From positions 868,001 through 932,000 of the forward strand of contig CP087208.1 of NCBI GenBank assembly GCA_020912385.1: a stretch of DNA of 64,000 nucleotides, given 5' to 3'. Below are positions 42,635 through 53,354 of this stretch, piece after piece (within the stretch, counting starts at the first letter, position 1; each line of letters starts with the position of its first letter). The notes beneath the pieces were generated by a model. That model did no database searches. It had not been told where the DNA came from and saw only the letters and a program-made list of their open reading frames with translations. The position numbers were made by a program, and so were the translations under genes. The DNA is from Neofusicoccum parvum. Taxonomy: Eukaryota > Ascomycota > Dothideomycetes > Botryosphaeriales > Botryosphaeriaceae.

Positions 42635-45600
42635 ATGATGCTTCCAGCGACCGCCCGGCGCGTGGCACACTTCCGCCCTGCCCTCCGCGCGCCACTGCGC
42701 CGCGTCTGCGTGCGCGCCTCGACGCTGTGCGCTGCGCGACGCCGCTATGCGCACCAAGCCGGGAGCGCTGACGGGCGCAGCTCGCGTTCGGGAAGCCTGC
42801 TCGGTATGCGCGTCCGACAGTCCTCCATGTCTCAATCTGCTTTTTCACTGACCCGGCGCAACAGTCTCGTCCGCCGCGCGCGTCAACGATGTAGGAGTCC
42901 AGCAGCTCAGCGCACATGCGCATAGCCAGATTTTCCCCGCGCAAGCCAAACCGCCCCCTCCGGAGCTCGTAGAGCTCTCAATCGACCATCTCAAGCGCCA
43001 TGATCTGTACGGGAAGAACCAAGATTCGTCTCCGCCCATCAGTTTCGACATGCCGCCACTCCAGGGCACCCACAAGACCCTGGACGAACACTTCTACCGG
43101 CTGGGCATGGACTCTGCTCAACCGTACTTGAAATTGGCGATGGAATTCGTGCAGAAGGGACCACCTGAGAGGCCAAAAGAATGGGTTGAGCGGAGCGGGT
43201 GGACCAAGTACAACGCTGATGGAACGACGGAGGCTGTGGAAACGCCCGATGAACAGCTTTTGACTTTCGATGTTGAGGTCATGTGGAAAGAAACGTCGTA
43301 TGCTTGCATGGCCTGCGCAGCAAGTCCTACCGCCTGGTACGCCTGGATATCGCCGTGGTTGTTGGGAGAATCCGACACGGATCGCCACCTCATCCCTCTT
43401 GGAGACCCGACAAAGCCCAGGATCGTAGTCGGACACAACATTGGCTATGACCGTGCAAGAATAGCGGAGGAGTACGACCTACGCCAGTCGAAGAATTTTT
43501 TCATGGATACAATGTCACTGCACGTCGCCGTAAATGGAATGTGTTCGCGCCAACGCCCCAAGTGGATGAAGCACAAAAAAGAGAGGGAACTCCGGGATAA
43601 GATTGCTGCGTCGGACGAGAATGTGGATCTCAACTCTTTGTTACAGTCGGGAAAGCTCAGTGATGAAGAGGAGGAACTGTGGATAGGGCGGAGCTCAGTA
43701 AATTCGCTTCGGGATGTTGCGAAGTTCCACTGTAACATTACCGTCGATAAAGCCCAGAGGGAGTATTTTGGGGAACTGGACCGCGCTGGAGTCAAACAAA
43801 GACTGAACGAGCTTCTGCTCTACTGTGCTGCCGATGTCTCCATTACGCACCGCGTCTACCAAAAAGTCTTCCCTCTCTTTCACGAACTTTGTCCTCACCC
43901 AGTCAGCTTTGCGGCTCTACGTTTTATGGGCACAGAGATTCTCCCCATCAACGAATCCTGGAACGAATACATCGAAAATGCCGAAGCAACTTACCAGAGA
44001 CTATCCGAAGCAGTTCAGCAGCGACTGGTTGATCTAGCGGAGAAAGCGCTGGAAGTGAAAGGCGATCCAGACCATTATCAGAATGACCCATGGCTGCATC
44101 AGCTGGACTGGTCGGGCCAGGAAATCAAAATGGTGAAAGGCAAGAAGAAGAACGACCCGCCCAGGCCAGCTGCGCGGCAAAAGAAGCCTGGCATGCCGAA
44201 ATGGTACAAGGACCTATTCCCCAAGAGCACAGGACCCATCAGCTTGACTATCAGGACACGGATAGCCCCGTTACTGTTACGCCTCTCCTGGGACGGTTTT
44301 CCTCTTTTCTGGACGGACAAATTTGGTTGGACATATCGCGTCCCGGTGGAAGGCACTGAGCTGTCAGAAGAGATGAAAGCAGCTATGTGCGACATGTCCG
44401 AAGACGAGAACACCACCCTCCGCCTCGACCGCGACCATCACTACCTTAGAATTCCCCATAAGGATGGACCGACAGCCCGCTGTGCAAATCCGCTGGCGAA
44501 GAGCTACCAGCAATTCTTCGAGAATGGCCGCCTAACCTCTCAGTATTCGTATGCGAAAGAAGCGTTAGAGATGAACGCGTCTTGCTCGTATTGGATCAGC
44601 GCCAGAGACCGGATAAGGTCACAAATGGCTGTTTTCGAGGGAGAAGCACAGGTGAACCAGAGGCCCAATAATGCCGGCGAAAATAAGAGCAGCACATCTG
44701 GCAGCAAGCTTGGGTACATCCTTCCTCAGGTCATTCCCATGGGAACCATCACACGAAGAGCAGTTGAGAACACGTGGTTGACAGCCAGCAATGCGAAGAA
44801 GAACCGGGTTGGCTCAGAGCTCAAGTCGATGGTCCGGGCCCCCCCAGGCTACTGCTTCGTTGGTGCAGATGTTGACTCAGAAGAGTTGTGGATTGCCAGT
44901 CTTATCGGAGATGCCCAATTCAAACTCCATGGCGGCAATGCAATTGGTTTCATGACTCTCGAGGGCGCCAGAGCCGCCGGCACTGACCTACACTCGAGGA
45001 CGGCCTCCATTCTAGGCATCTCGAGGAACGACGCCAAAGTTTTCAACTACGGACGCATCTACGGAGCCGGCCTCAAGTTCGCTTCCACATTGCTAAGGCA
45101 GTTCAACCCAAGCTTAACCGAGGCTCAGACTATGCAAACTGCTTCCAAATTATATCAGGAGACGAAGGGTAAAAAGACTCTCCGCAAGGCTCTTCAAGAA
45201 AGAAGTTTCTGGCGCGGAGGAACAGAATCGTTTGTCTTCAACAAGCTTGAGGATTTTGCGGAGCAAGAGAAACCTCGTACACCCGTTCTGGGTGCTGGTA
45301 TCACTGAAGCATTGACGAAGAGATATCTCAGCAAGGGCAGCTTCATCACATCTCGCATCAACTGGGCCATCCAATCCTCTGGTGTTGATTACCTCCATCT
45401 CCTCATCGTCTCCATGGACTATCTCACCCGGCAATGCAATATCCAGGCTCGCCTTGCACTCACAGTACATGATGAGATCCGCTATCTCGTCAAGGACGAA
45501 GACAAGTACCGCGCCGCACTGGCGCTGCAGGTTTCCAACATCTGGACGCGCGCCATGTTTAGCCAGCAAGTCGGCATTGACGACCTCCCGCAGGCATGCG

Positions 45601-46226
45601 CCTTCTTCAGCGCTGTCGACATCGACCACGTCCTGCGCAAGGAGGTCGACATGGACTGTGTCACACCCTCCCACCCGACGCCGATCCCCCCTGGTGAGAG
45701 CCTTGACATCCTCACCCTCCTTGAGAAAGGTGACGCCGCGCGTCTCGAACCCGCCGTCACCGTCGCCCCAGACCATACGGGAGCGATGTGGATTGGGGAA
45801 TCAGAAACAACCCCCAAGACCGATGAGATCGAGTACACTCCTCGCGAGCCCCTCATGGCGTCCTTGCAGCGCACCACAAACCTTCCACTCTTGCGCGCCC
45901 AGATCACTTCTGACGACAATGAGCTCATGGAGATCATGAAGAGCCTTCGTCCGAAGAAGGAGGCGGCGCCACGGTCGTCTTCCTCATCTTCTACCAAACG
46001 CTCCTCTAGCGCCATACCAAGGGAATGGAAAATGGCCCAGCAACGCGTCCCAAAGCCTCCACACAATCAGCCGCAGGCGGCACACCTGCTGCCCTTGGAG
46101 CGTTGGGAGGAGCGCGCCTTATTCATGGATTGGGACAGGTCGAAGGCCCGCTTGCCGACGCATCAGCACCCTCAGCAGTCGGGCGTGGCGGGTGTGGCGG
46201 GGCCGAAGAGTTGGGGGCGGTTGTGA
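42635..46226 (+). CDS. mip1: Mitochondrial DNA polymerase gamma catalytic subunit
   Basis: This is the family A polymerase that replicates mitochondrial DNA. Exon 1 is 42635-42803, the 61-bp intron is 42804-42864 and exon 2 is 42865-46226, giving about 1176 residues; a second ATG at 42638 could equally start it. The N-terminus is an Arg-rich, acid-free presequence (MMLPATARRVAHFRPALRAP). Proofreading exonuclease motifs are D192/E194 (LTFDVEVMW), D252 (GHNIGYDRARI) and D380 (YCAADVSITHRVY). Polymerase motifs are A at D725 (GADVDSEELW), B (RNDAKVFNYGRIYGAG) and C at D926-E927 (LTVHDEIRYL). The spacer between exonuclease and polymerase contains PGMPKWYKDLFPK. The C-terminal extension beyond motif C, low in conservation, is typical of filamentous fungi. 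All catalytic residues are present. Confidence 0.95.
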
Positions 46227-48778
46227 GAAGATTGATGGTGGTGTATCTGCTTCTGTGTATAAACTGTATGAGTATAGTTGATTTTCAAAAAAAAAAAAGG
46301 CTTGGCTGGGAGGCGGTGTTTGGATGGTCATGTAAAACGGGCGATATATGCGTTACGCTTTTTTTTTTTTTTTGGAGGGTGGGCTGAAAGCCGGCTGAGG
46401 AGACTGTACGATGGATGATGTGTGTAAGTACGAGTCCGGTTTCTTGTACGAGCCTTGATTACAGTAGGTTGTAAAGTCGGTTGACACCACAAGCCTGTCC
46501 ATGGCATATTCCCTTTGTCGAGCCGCTTTTCCATGTCTATGTCTGCTATTGACCCACGGACATGACGTGTATCTAGACGATGACGGGAAACACTATTAGC
46601 TTTGCGCTGGTCAAGAGGACGTCGTTGCCTGGCTGGCCCAGTCCCGCAGTACGATCTTCGGACATTTATCCCAGCTGACGACACATTTCCACCCACCCCA
46701 TCCATCCACCCGACGCTGATCCCGAGAGAACCTCGCCTCCCGCGCAGGATCCAGCTCCGACGGGGCTGACGACGCGGCCCCAAGCCCTCTTCGCAGTTTT
46801 GCCGGAGGGCATGCCCCAATGCCGTATCCCACACGCCGTAGCGCAGGAACAGCAAAGCAGACCGGCCCCATGCCGACGGTCCAAAGAATTCACCCCCCGT
46901 CACCGGGATTTCGCAGCACCGATTCCTCGCGAGCCTCTCAAGCCTCTGAATAAGAAAAAAAATCATCGTCAGCTGACGATTCACGTCCGTCCAATTTCTC
47001 AAACGCCGCCCCTCGCCGTCGAATCACCGCGCAAAGCCGTCCACAACTTCGGACGTCGCAAAAAATTATTTCTGCCTCTTGCGATCGCTATTGCCATGCG
47101 GCTCCTTGGGTCTTCGTGTTGCCTGCCATGCGCATTGATGGAGCTGTAATGCGCAACGGTGCAAGGAGGGTCGCTTCAAACGTGCGGCGTCGCGGGGCAA
47201 TGTGTCTTTGCACGCGCCGCTGCGCGTGTGATTTCTCGGAAATTTCGTGGGCATGCGAGCAGCGGCGGGCAAGGCTGAGCAAGATCCTGGATCTGTGTGG
47301 ATGCAAGTGTATGTATGGAGTGGTTTAAGGTTGTTGTCAGATCCGGGGATGGGATTGCGTGGATTGACATGGTGCATTATCGCGGGGCCGGGCGTGTTAC
47401 TTTTTTTGGTGCGTGGGGAGGACTCGATTGACCGCATCCGGAAGGTGCAGCCTTCTTGCTACGTGGTCCACGGATTCTTGCGGCTGAGGTTTACTTCCTA
47501 CTGGAGAGGCCGGGGTTCGGCGGAGATGGCATCGCAAGGGGAGGGAGTGCACCGAGTCTAACGAAGTATCGTCCTACAGCGAGTTTGAGCGCTTCCCGCT
47601 TCCTGGGCAGCTACTGACCATAGGATCTAATGTCTCTCTCACACAAAGCCGTACTTTTTTAGAGAGCAGATGAACGTGGCAATACAACCCACTGCGAATT
47701 CGCTCTCCATATTCCAAGACCATGCGCCGTTCCAGCTTGCGGACAGGCATACTGTGCATCACCACTTTCGAGTGATGGTAAGCCATTTCGTACTAGGCTC
47801 CACATGAGGAATCCTCTTACAAGTTGATGCAGCTAAACCTCATCTTTATCGATCGACGGTATCGCTTCTATTTGCATTGCTTACAACCAGGATTTGAAAG
47901 ACACCATTTAGCGCCTCCCACGGATTAATCATATCCTCTCTTGCGGTTCTGTCTCTGTTATTGATGAAGTCCGGACTCCCGACCTACCACTAACGGCCTT
48001 AAGGATATATCAGACCTTGACGATTGACCAAACTTGCAGGCGCGGCGGCTGCGTCATCAGGTCGCGTCCCTTAGAGCATGATAACACACATGCTCTGCAA
48101 AAGACCGTCAATAGTAAGTGACTTACGTCTACCGCTACTCAAATCACTTGATGCCCAGATAAACCCCAGAGACTACCAGAAATGAAGAAGACAATGACAA
48201 GTGGCGTGGGCTCCCCGACGGCATTTGCCAATGAAATAGAGTTCCCTGATATAGTGTTTATCTGAGAATCTTTCTGGCCTTTATTCTGTTAAGGTTAGAA
48301 TTGAAGAGATACTACATAGCGGCCTTGATTTATATTCGTATAGATAGCTGTGAAAATTTTGGGTGCACTTACACCTGCCAATGCCAAAAGTCCACTCATT
48401 CCATGAGAGTATTCCACGACGGAGGTATCAGCAACACAGGAAGACTGACGTCCACTCTATTTCCACAGGCTTGAAGCATACTTTGAGGTTAACTCAAAAT
48501 GCACCTGAAGCCACACCTAATTGAACAAGAAGTTCCTCATCTCGAATTCAGCAGGGCTCCGATTCCGCGGGGTAATATACATCAGTAGTAGCAGGCCGAG
48601 AGCCGCCGGATTCCCGTCTATGTTCATCCTCATTTCCTTCGCCGTCTTCCCGGATCCTTCTTTCAATGTGTTCCGGGACCCATTCGTCCAGAGAATAAAT
48701 CGCTCTTTTCGGTTCCATGTCCCATACCTTGACTACCTCATATAGGCTCGATGATTTCGGATTGTTAGGACTGCCCTC
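46227..48778. other. Convergent intergenic region, 2.5 kb
   Basis: This lies between the 3' ends of mip1 (+) and the NDUFB7 gene (-). An A12 run (46287-46298) and a T15 run (46359-46373) stand in inverted orientation just after mip1. From about 47790 to 48560 the DNA is AT-richer and broken by stops in all frames. No gene was recognised. Confidence 0.5.
46287..46373 (+). terminator. A-run/T-run foldback downstream of mip1
   Basis: Twelve A and, 60 bases later, fifteen T lie 61-147 bases after the mip1 stop codon. In the transcript they could pair, and the A-rich and U-rich runs suit a 3'-end processing zone. Assignment as the polyadenylation region is inference from position. Confidence 0.35.
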
Positions 48779-49552
48779 TTAGTTACTTCTCTTGTAATCC
48801 GCAGCCGCCCTCAGCTCATCCATCTTCGCGACCCGCTTCTTGAACTCCTCGTACTGGCACTTCTCGTAGGTGTGCCTCTCGTCCTGTGAAAAGAAGGATA
48901 CGTCAGCTTCCGTTGTCCCACGTTGTCCCCCGACCCGATTCATCTGTGTCCACTTTTCGCCGCTGCCGTTGCTGCCGTGCCCCAGGCCAGACCCTCCATA
49001 CCCCCCTGCCTAAACCCAGCACCCCACCGGTATTTCCCTCCCTCCACCTCCCCCACCAGCAATCCAGCCCTGCAATTCTCGACCAACACGTAGCAACAGC
49101 AGCGACGTCCCTCCCCCACCCGTTCATCCGTCCATCAACCCCAGGGCTCCCATATGATCCACGTACCTCACACTTCCAGGGCAGGTAGTACTCCTCGTAC
49201 CGGCAGCGATTCAGCGGGATCAGCAGGTGCGCGCAGGAGTCGCGGTAGGCCAGAGGCAGCTTGGCGGCGCTCATTTCTTCGCGGGAGGCGCCTGTTCAAC
49301 ACTCGCCCAATCAGCCCAATTGGTCCCTCACGCATCAAGAAAAAACAACAACACGTGCGTGCGTGTTGACGGAGGCTGGAGGAGGGCATTGGCGCGCACG
49401 CGGGCTCCGTCGCGGGGATCGGGTTGCGTGGAGGTGGAGGCAGGCCCGGGACGCAGGGACGGCGGTGCCGGGCGGAGGGCGGGTTCGCGGCGGGCGTGCT
49501 ACTCACCGCTGCCGAGGCCGACGGCGTTCTTGATCGACTCGGTGATGGTCAT
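48779..49552 (-). CDS. NADH:ubiquinone oxidoreductase B18 subunit (NDUFB7 homologue)
   Basis: This is an accessory subunit of mitochondrial complex I on the intermembrane-space side of the membrane arm. Exons are 49507-49552, 49167-49291 and 48779-48883, encoding only 91 residues. Introns of 215 bp (49292-49506) and 283 bp (48884-49166) exceed the coding length and are much longer than others in the window. The protein carries the twin CX9C pattern: C35-C45 (CAHLLIPLNRC) and C56-C66 (CEDERHTYEKC), which form disulfides through the Mia40 pathway. It also has SREEMSAAKLPLAYRDS and the ending YEEFKKRVAKMDELR, nearly invariant in the family. The start at MTITESIKNAVG is the only ATG that splices in phase. 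Confidence 0.95.
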
Positions 49553-50538
49553 TGTGGGGGTGCGAGCGGAGAGGGTGTGTGCGGCGGCGGCGGCGGTCGA
49601 GGGTTGGGGCTTGGGCCTGGCTGGTGACGATGGGTTGGAGCGAGGTTGGAGCGGAAGGTCGCGCGCCAGGGCGGCGAGGCGCGGCAGAATACTTGTCGGA
49701 CCACTCACGTGTGAGCCGTTACAAACGACCCCGTCGCCTCGTCAACAGCCCGCGGATGAGGCAATTACGTGGATCGACGGTCGATTCACCTTCTCTCTGA
49801 CGCCAGCAAAGCTTGTTCGCTGTGGGCCTGATGAACTGTCTTCGAGGCCAATTACTGTTGTCACGGAGACCAAACGCCACGACATCACTTTGCGAGTATC
49901 ACGACTCATTCGACGCATCGTTACCGTTGAACTTTTTTTTGGCATTGAAATAAGACCGATCCGCGATCATTAACTCGTCATGTATCGTGATGACGCTAAA
50001 AGCAATAACACAGCAGCTAAGAAGATTGAAGAAGAAGCCGAAGACACGAACTCCCCCTAAGCCCATGGAAGCAGCAGTGGCATCTGGCAGAACGGAAAGA
50101 AGAGAAAGAAGAAAAAGGCCTGCCGCCACTGGAAAAGAAGACACAATCGTTATCCTTTCCCATCCAACGCCGTTCGCGATCCTTTGCTCCCGCGCCCCGA
50201 TCATTTGAAAATGAAACCCAGAGAAGAGAACAAATGCCCACCGCCAAGTAGTTAGCTCGCTCGCTCGCTTTCATCTCATGAAGAAATTCTGGCGTCTTTG
50301 CAGAACTAGAACGCTCGTCAACAAACACAAACGCCAGGTCTACCCGGGGTAACCGGGCAGCCTGATGCGACCCTCCCAAGATTCGTATGCGTGCGCTGTA
50401 CACAGTGAACAACCGCGCGAAGTGGAAGAAAGAAATCCAGGACGGCGAGGCTTCCAGAGCCACGCACGCCGCCAGCGCCGGGATCTCTGGTGATATCGGT
50501 CAACAACAATGCTATGCGCAAATGTCGAGCGGATCAAC
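49553..50538. other. Upstream region of the NDUFB7 gene and 3' flank of cdc14
   Basis: Both neighbours are on the minus strand. The left part is the cdc14 3' UTR and the right part the promoter and leader of the complex I gene. No further gene was seen. Confidence 0.5.
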
Positions 50539-52614
50539 TCATTTGACCCTCGTGCTGCCCATGCTTCCGACCCTGCCGCTGGTCTTCCGCACTCCCGCTT
50601 TGCTCTCGGTGCTGCGTCTGGCTGGTGTGGTCCTGGTCTTGCCAACACTGATCGCACCGGATCCACTGCCGCTCTTGCCCGATGGCGTCTTTGCCCCAGC
50701 AGCCCTGTTCTCGATGTCACTCTCTCCGCCGTTCCAAGACGTAGTCGTCGTTGTCATCGTGGTGGTCGTCGTGCAGCTGACTGCCCTCCTCTTGCTGTTG
50801 CTACCGTGAGACTTTGGTGACTTGGAGCTCGGGGACCTTGAAGCAGCACGCTTGGCCAACAGGCGTAGCTGATGTTCCTCCTCAGACTCCGATCCCTCCT
50901 GCGAAATACGATGGGACTGCCCAACCTCTGCCTCCACGTCCGGGAGAATGTAAGGCTCCTTCTCTTGGACGCGACGAGGAGACTGGTGCCTGCTACCTGT
51001 ACCGTAGAGCTTGCTCGTCTTGCGCGGCTGGCCAGGTGTGGGTGCTGGAAGATTTTCGTCGTTGACACCAGTGCCTGATATCGAAGTCGCACGCTGGTCG
51101 TTGGAGTGGATCTCTCCCAGAGCCGCGCGCTTCTGGCTGCCGTTGGGAGGGGTGAAAGTCTGGCTGTTGCTGGTAAGGCGTTGCTTGGCCATGCCCTTGG
51201 TGGGCGTCGCCGGCTGGAGAGCCGCCAGCTTCTCCTTCATGCAATCCTCGAACCACCATTCCCTGAAAGTGCCCTGGTTCAGGTGCAGCCAGTGCTGCTG
51301 AGGGCCAACAACCATGCCTGGGCGCATGAATCGCATGAAAGCAATGATCTCGTTGGCGGTGAAGCCGTGCCTGTAGATGAGATACGCGCCAATCAAGCAT
51401 CCCGTGCGGCCAAGGCCAGCCTTGCAGTGCACAGCAATACCCTTCTTCCTGACCGTGATCATCTCGTGCGCCAGGTTGACGAAGTTGCGGACGAGGTGAA
51501 GAGGCGGGCACGTGCCGTCATCGAAGATCATGTCGAGGTGCTGGATGCCCAAGGCAGTGAAGTAGGTCGGCGAGTAAAGTTCGGAGTTGAGACGGACGAC
51601 AAGGCCGATGTTGCGGGTGGAGAAGTGGCTGAGGACGTTCTTGAAAGGAGTCGGGATCTTTGCGTGCTGCAGCTCGGCAACCGTCTTGGGGATGGTGGCG
51701 TAAATCGGCGACGAAGGGGGGATGACGTGGGTCGGTGCGAACTGAGGCGACGCAAAAGCAAGGAAGTCGGGCGAGACCCAGTTGAAGTCTCCCATGTCGA
51801 CACGCTCGTACTTCTCGTACCTGCAGAGACAGTTAGAAATTTCCAATCTATGCGATGCATCAGATGGCGTACTCCTCAAGGCTGAAATCCTTCAGGCTGC
51901 AGATGCCCTCTTCCTTTGCCTTCCACACACCGTACACGACATCCTGAATGTTGAGGACGTAGTCGGCCTGGCTGTAGCCGGCATCCCTGAAGGGCATGCA
52001 CGGAGGGTCCATCTGTGCGATAGGTGCAAGTGCAAGATGCGGGGGCCAGTTCTGGATCAGAACCATGTAGCAGGCCAGAAGACAGGCCGAGTTAGCGCGA
52101 CCTGTTGTTCGGCGGTTAGCAATAGAATGAAAGTGACAAGTGGACAGCCTTACTCCTCGAGTCGGCGCAGCTCCAGAACACAACAGGCCTGTCTTCGTTG
52201 TTGGGGTCTCCCAAGACCTCGTGCAGCTGGACGGCGAAGCGGTAAAGGTGGCCGATGTGGAATGGGCCGAAGTCGGCGTGGAAGGCATTGTACAGAAGGG
52301 TGCGGTCAACGGAGAAGTAGACAGGCGCCGGGTGCGACTTGGATGGCGAAGGGCCTGCTTGAGCTCTGGCCGAGCGCTTGCTTGGAGACCTGCGCTCCTT
52401 GGCGGCCGGGTACGGGAAGGGGGTCTGCGCATTGGGGGTCGAGGTGTACGATGCGAGATACAGGCGGTCTGGAAGCCAGGCGGTTACTGGTTAGGTCATC
52501 GTGGCTCTCTCTCCATGTGGAGGTGCGTGTGCATGTACCTTGGATGTACTCTATGATCTGGCCGTAGTGCGTGGGCGCATTGCGCTCCTCGTCGTGAGAG
52601 TGATGCGACGGCAT
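50539..52614 (-). CDS. cdc14: Dual-specificity phosphatase Cdc14
   Basis: This is the protein phosphatase that reverses Cdk phosphorylation, preferring pSer-Pro sites, and controls mitotic exit, cytokinesis and septation. Exons are 52539-52614, 52154-52468, 51873-52101 and 50539-51820, giving 633 residues; introns are 70, 52 and 52 bp. The N-terminal domain runs from DRLYLASYTS through SRANSACLLACYMVLIQNWP to SLEEYEKYERVDMGDFNWV, the yeast-like linker. The catalytic loop is HCKAGLGRTG with nucleophile C339 and R345, preceded by the FDDGTCPP segment containing the general-acid Asp. GYSQADYVLN and QQHWLHLNQGTFREWW are also typical. The C-terminal 200 residues are disordered, Ser/Lys-rich, with a Thr-Met run, as in fungal Cdc14 tails that carry localisation signals. 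Confidence 0.95.
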
Positions 52615-53354
52615 CGTGAGTGGGCGTACGCGCTCGCCTGACGGAGATACTGGCCACCTAGACAGGCGGCGAGAATTGCGCGCGTGGGTGCAGCAGCAGG
52701 CGCAGAACGGAGATGGGCGGCGCTGGCGGCGGCGGCGACAAGGTGGGCGGCGGACGCGACGGGAGTGGGCTGGAGACCGTGGGCGGCAGGCGGTGCTCCG
52801 GCGGGGTCGCGGAGAGCAGGCAAAGGAATACTGCTAGCGATGATGGAGATGGAGAGTGTGGTTCGAGAAGTGAGAGAGCTTGGGTGGAAGCTCAAGTAGA
52901 AATGTAAAGGCGCCGGGTTCTGTTGTGATGTTTTTGGGGCGGCCCAAAGCGGCTAGCCGTTGCTATGACAAACATGCACGACGCAGGGCAACAACTTCCA
53001 CGCGCCCCGCGGCCTGTGCGCGGCCGGTGCTTAGGTTGTGGCCGCAATCCGTGCGTCCCGGTCGCCACGAAGCAGGCTTCCAGCCTCCGCCTAGCGCTTC
53101 GCGTCGCCGCACCCTCTCTGCATTGCTGGTCCACCGACAACAAGGCCCTGTGAGCGCCTGCCCCTGTCGCTCGTTCCGTTGCTACAGAGGCCAGCCCTAC
53201 GCTGACGTCTCGCCAGCCTCTATCGCCGCCTGCCGCCTGTTCTTCAACTGTATCAGCTCGTGCAAGGGCGCGTGTCCGGGGAAACCACGCGTATCCACAC
53301 CGCTTCACACCGCTGCGTCGTCGCACTCAAGAGCGTCGGCTCCTGCATTCCAGC
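52615..53354. promoter_or_regulatory. Divergent promoter region, cdc14 / SET methyltransferase
   Basis: A 740-bp stretch separates the two divergent start codons. The left third is GGC-rich and purine-rich; the remainder is of mixed composition. No gene was recognised and no specific site was identified. Confidence 0.55.

Noticed and set aside
43050..46226. Starting mip1 at the ATG at 43050
   Set aside because: The conserved segment VGVQQLSAHAHSQIFP lies upstream in the same frame and is reached from ATG 42635 through a consensus intron that also supplies the mitochondrial presequence.
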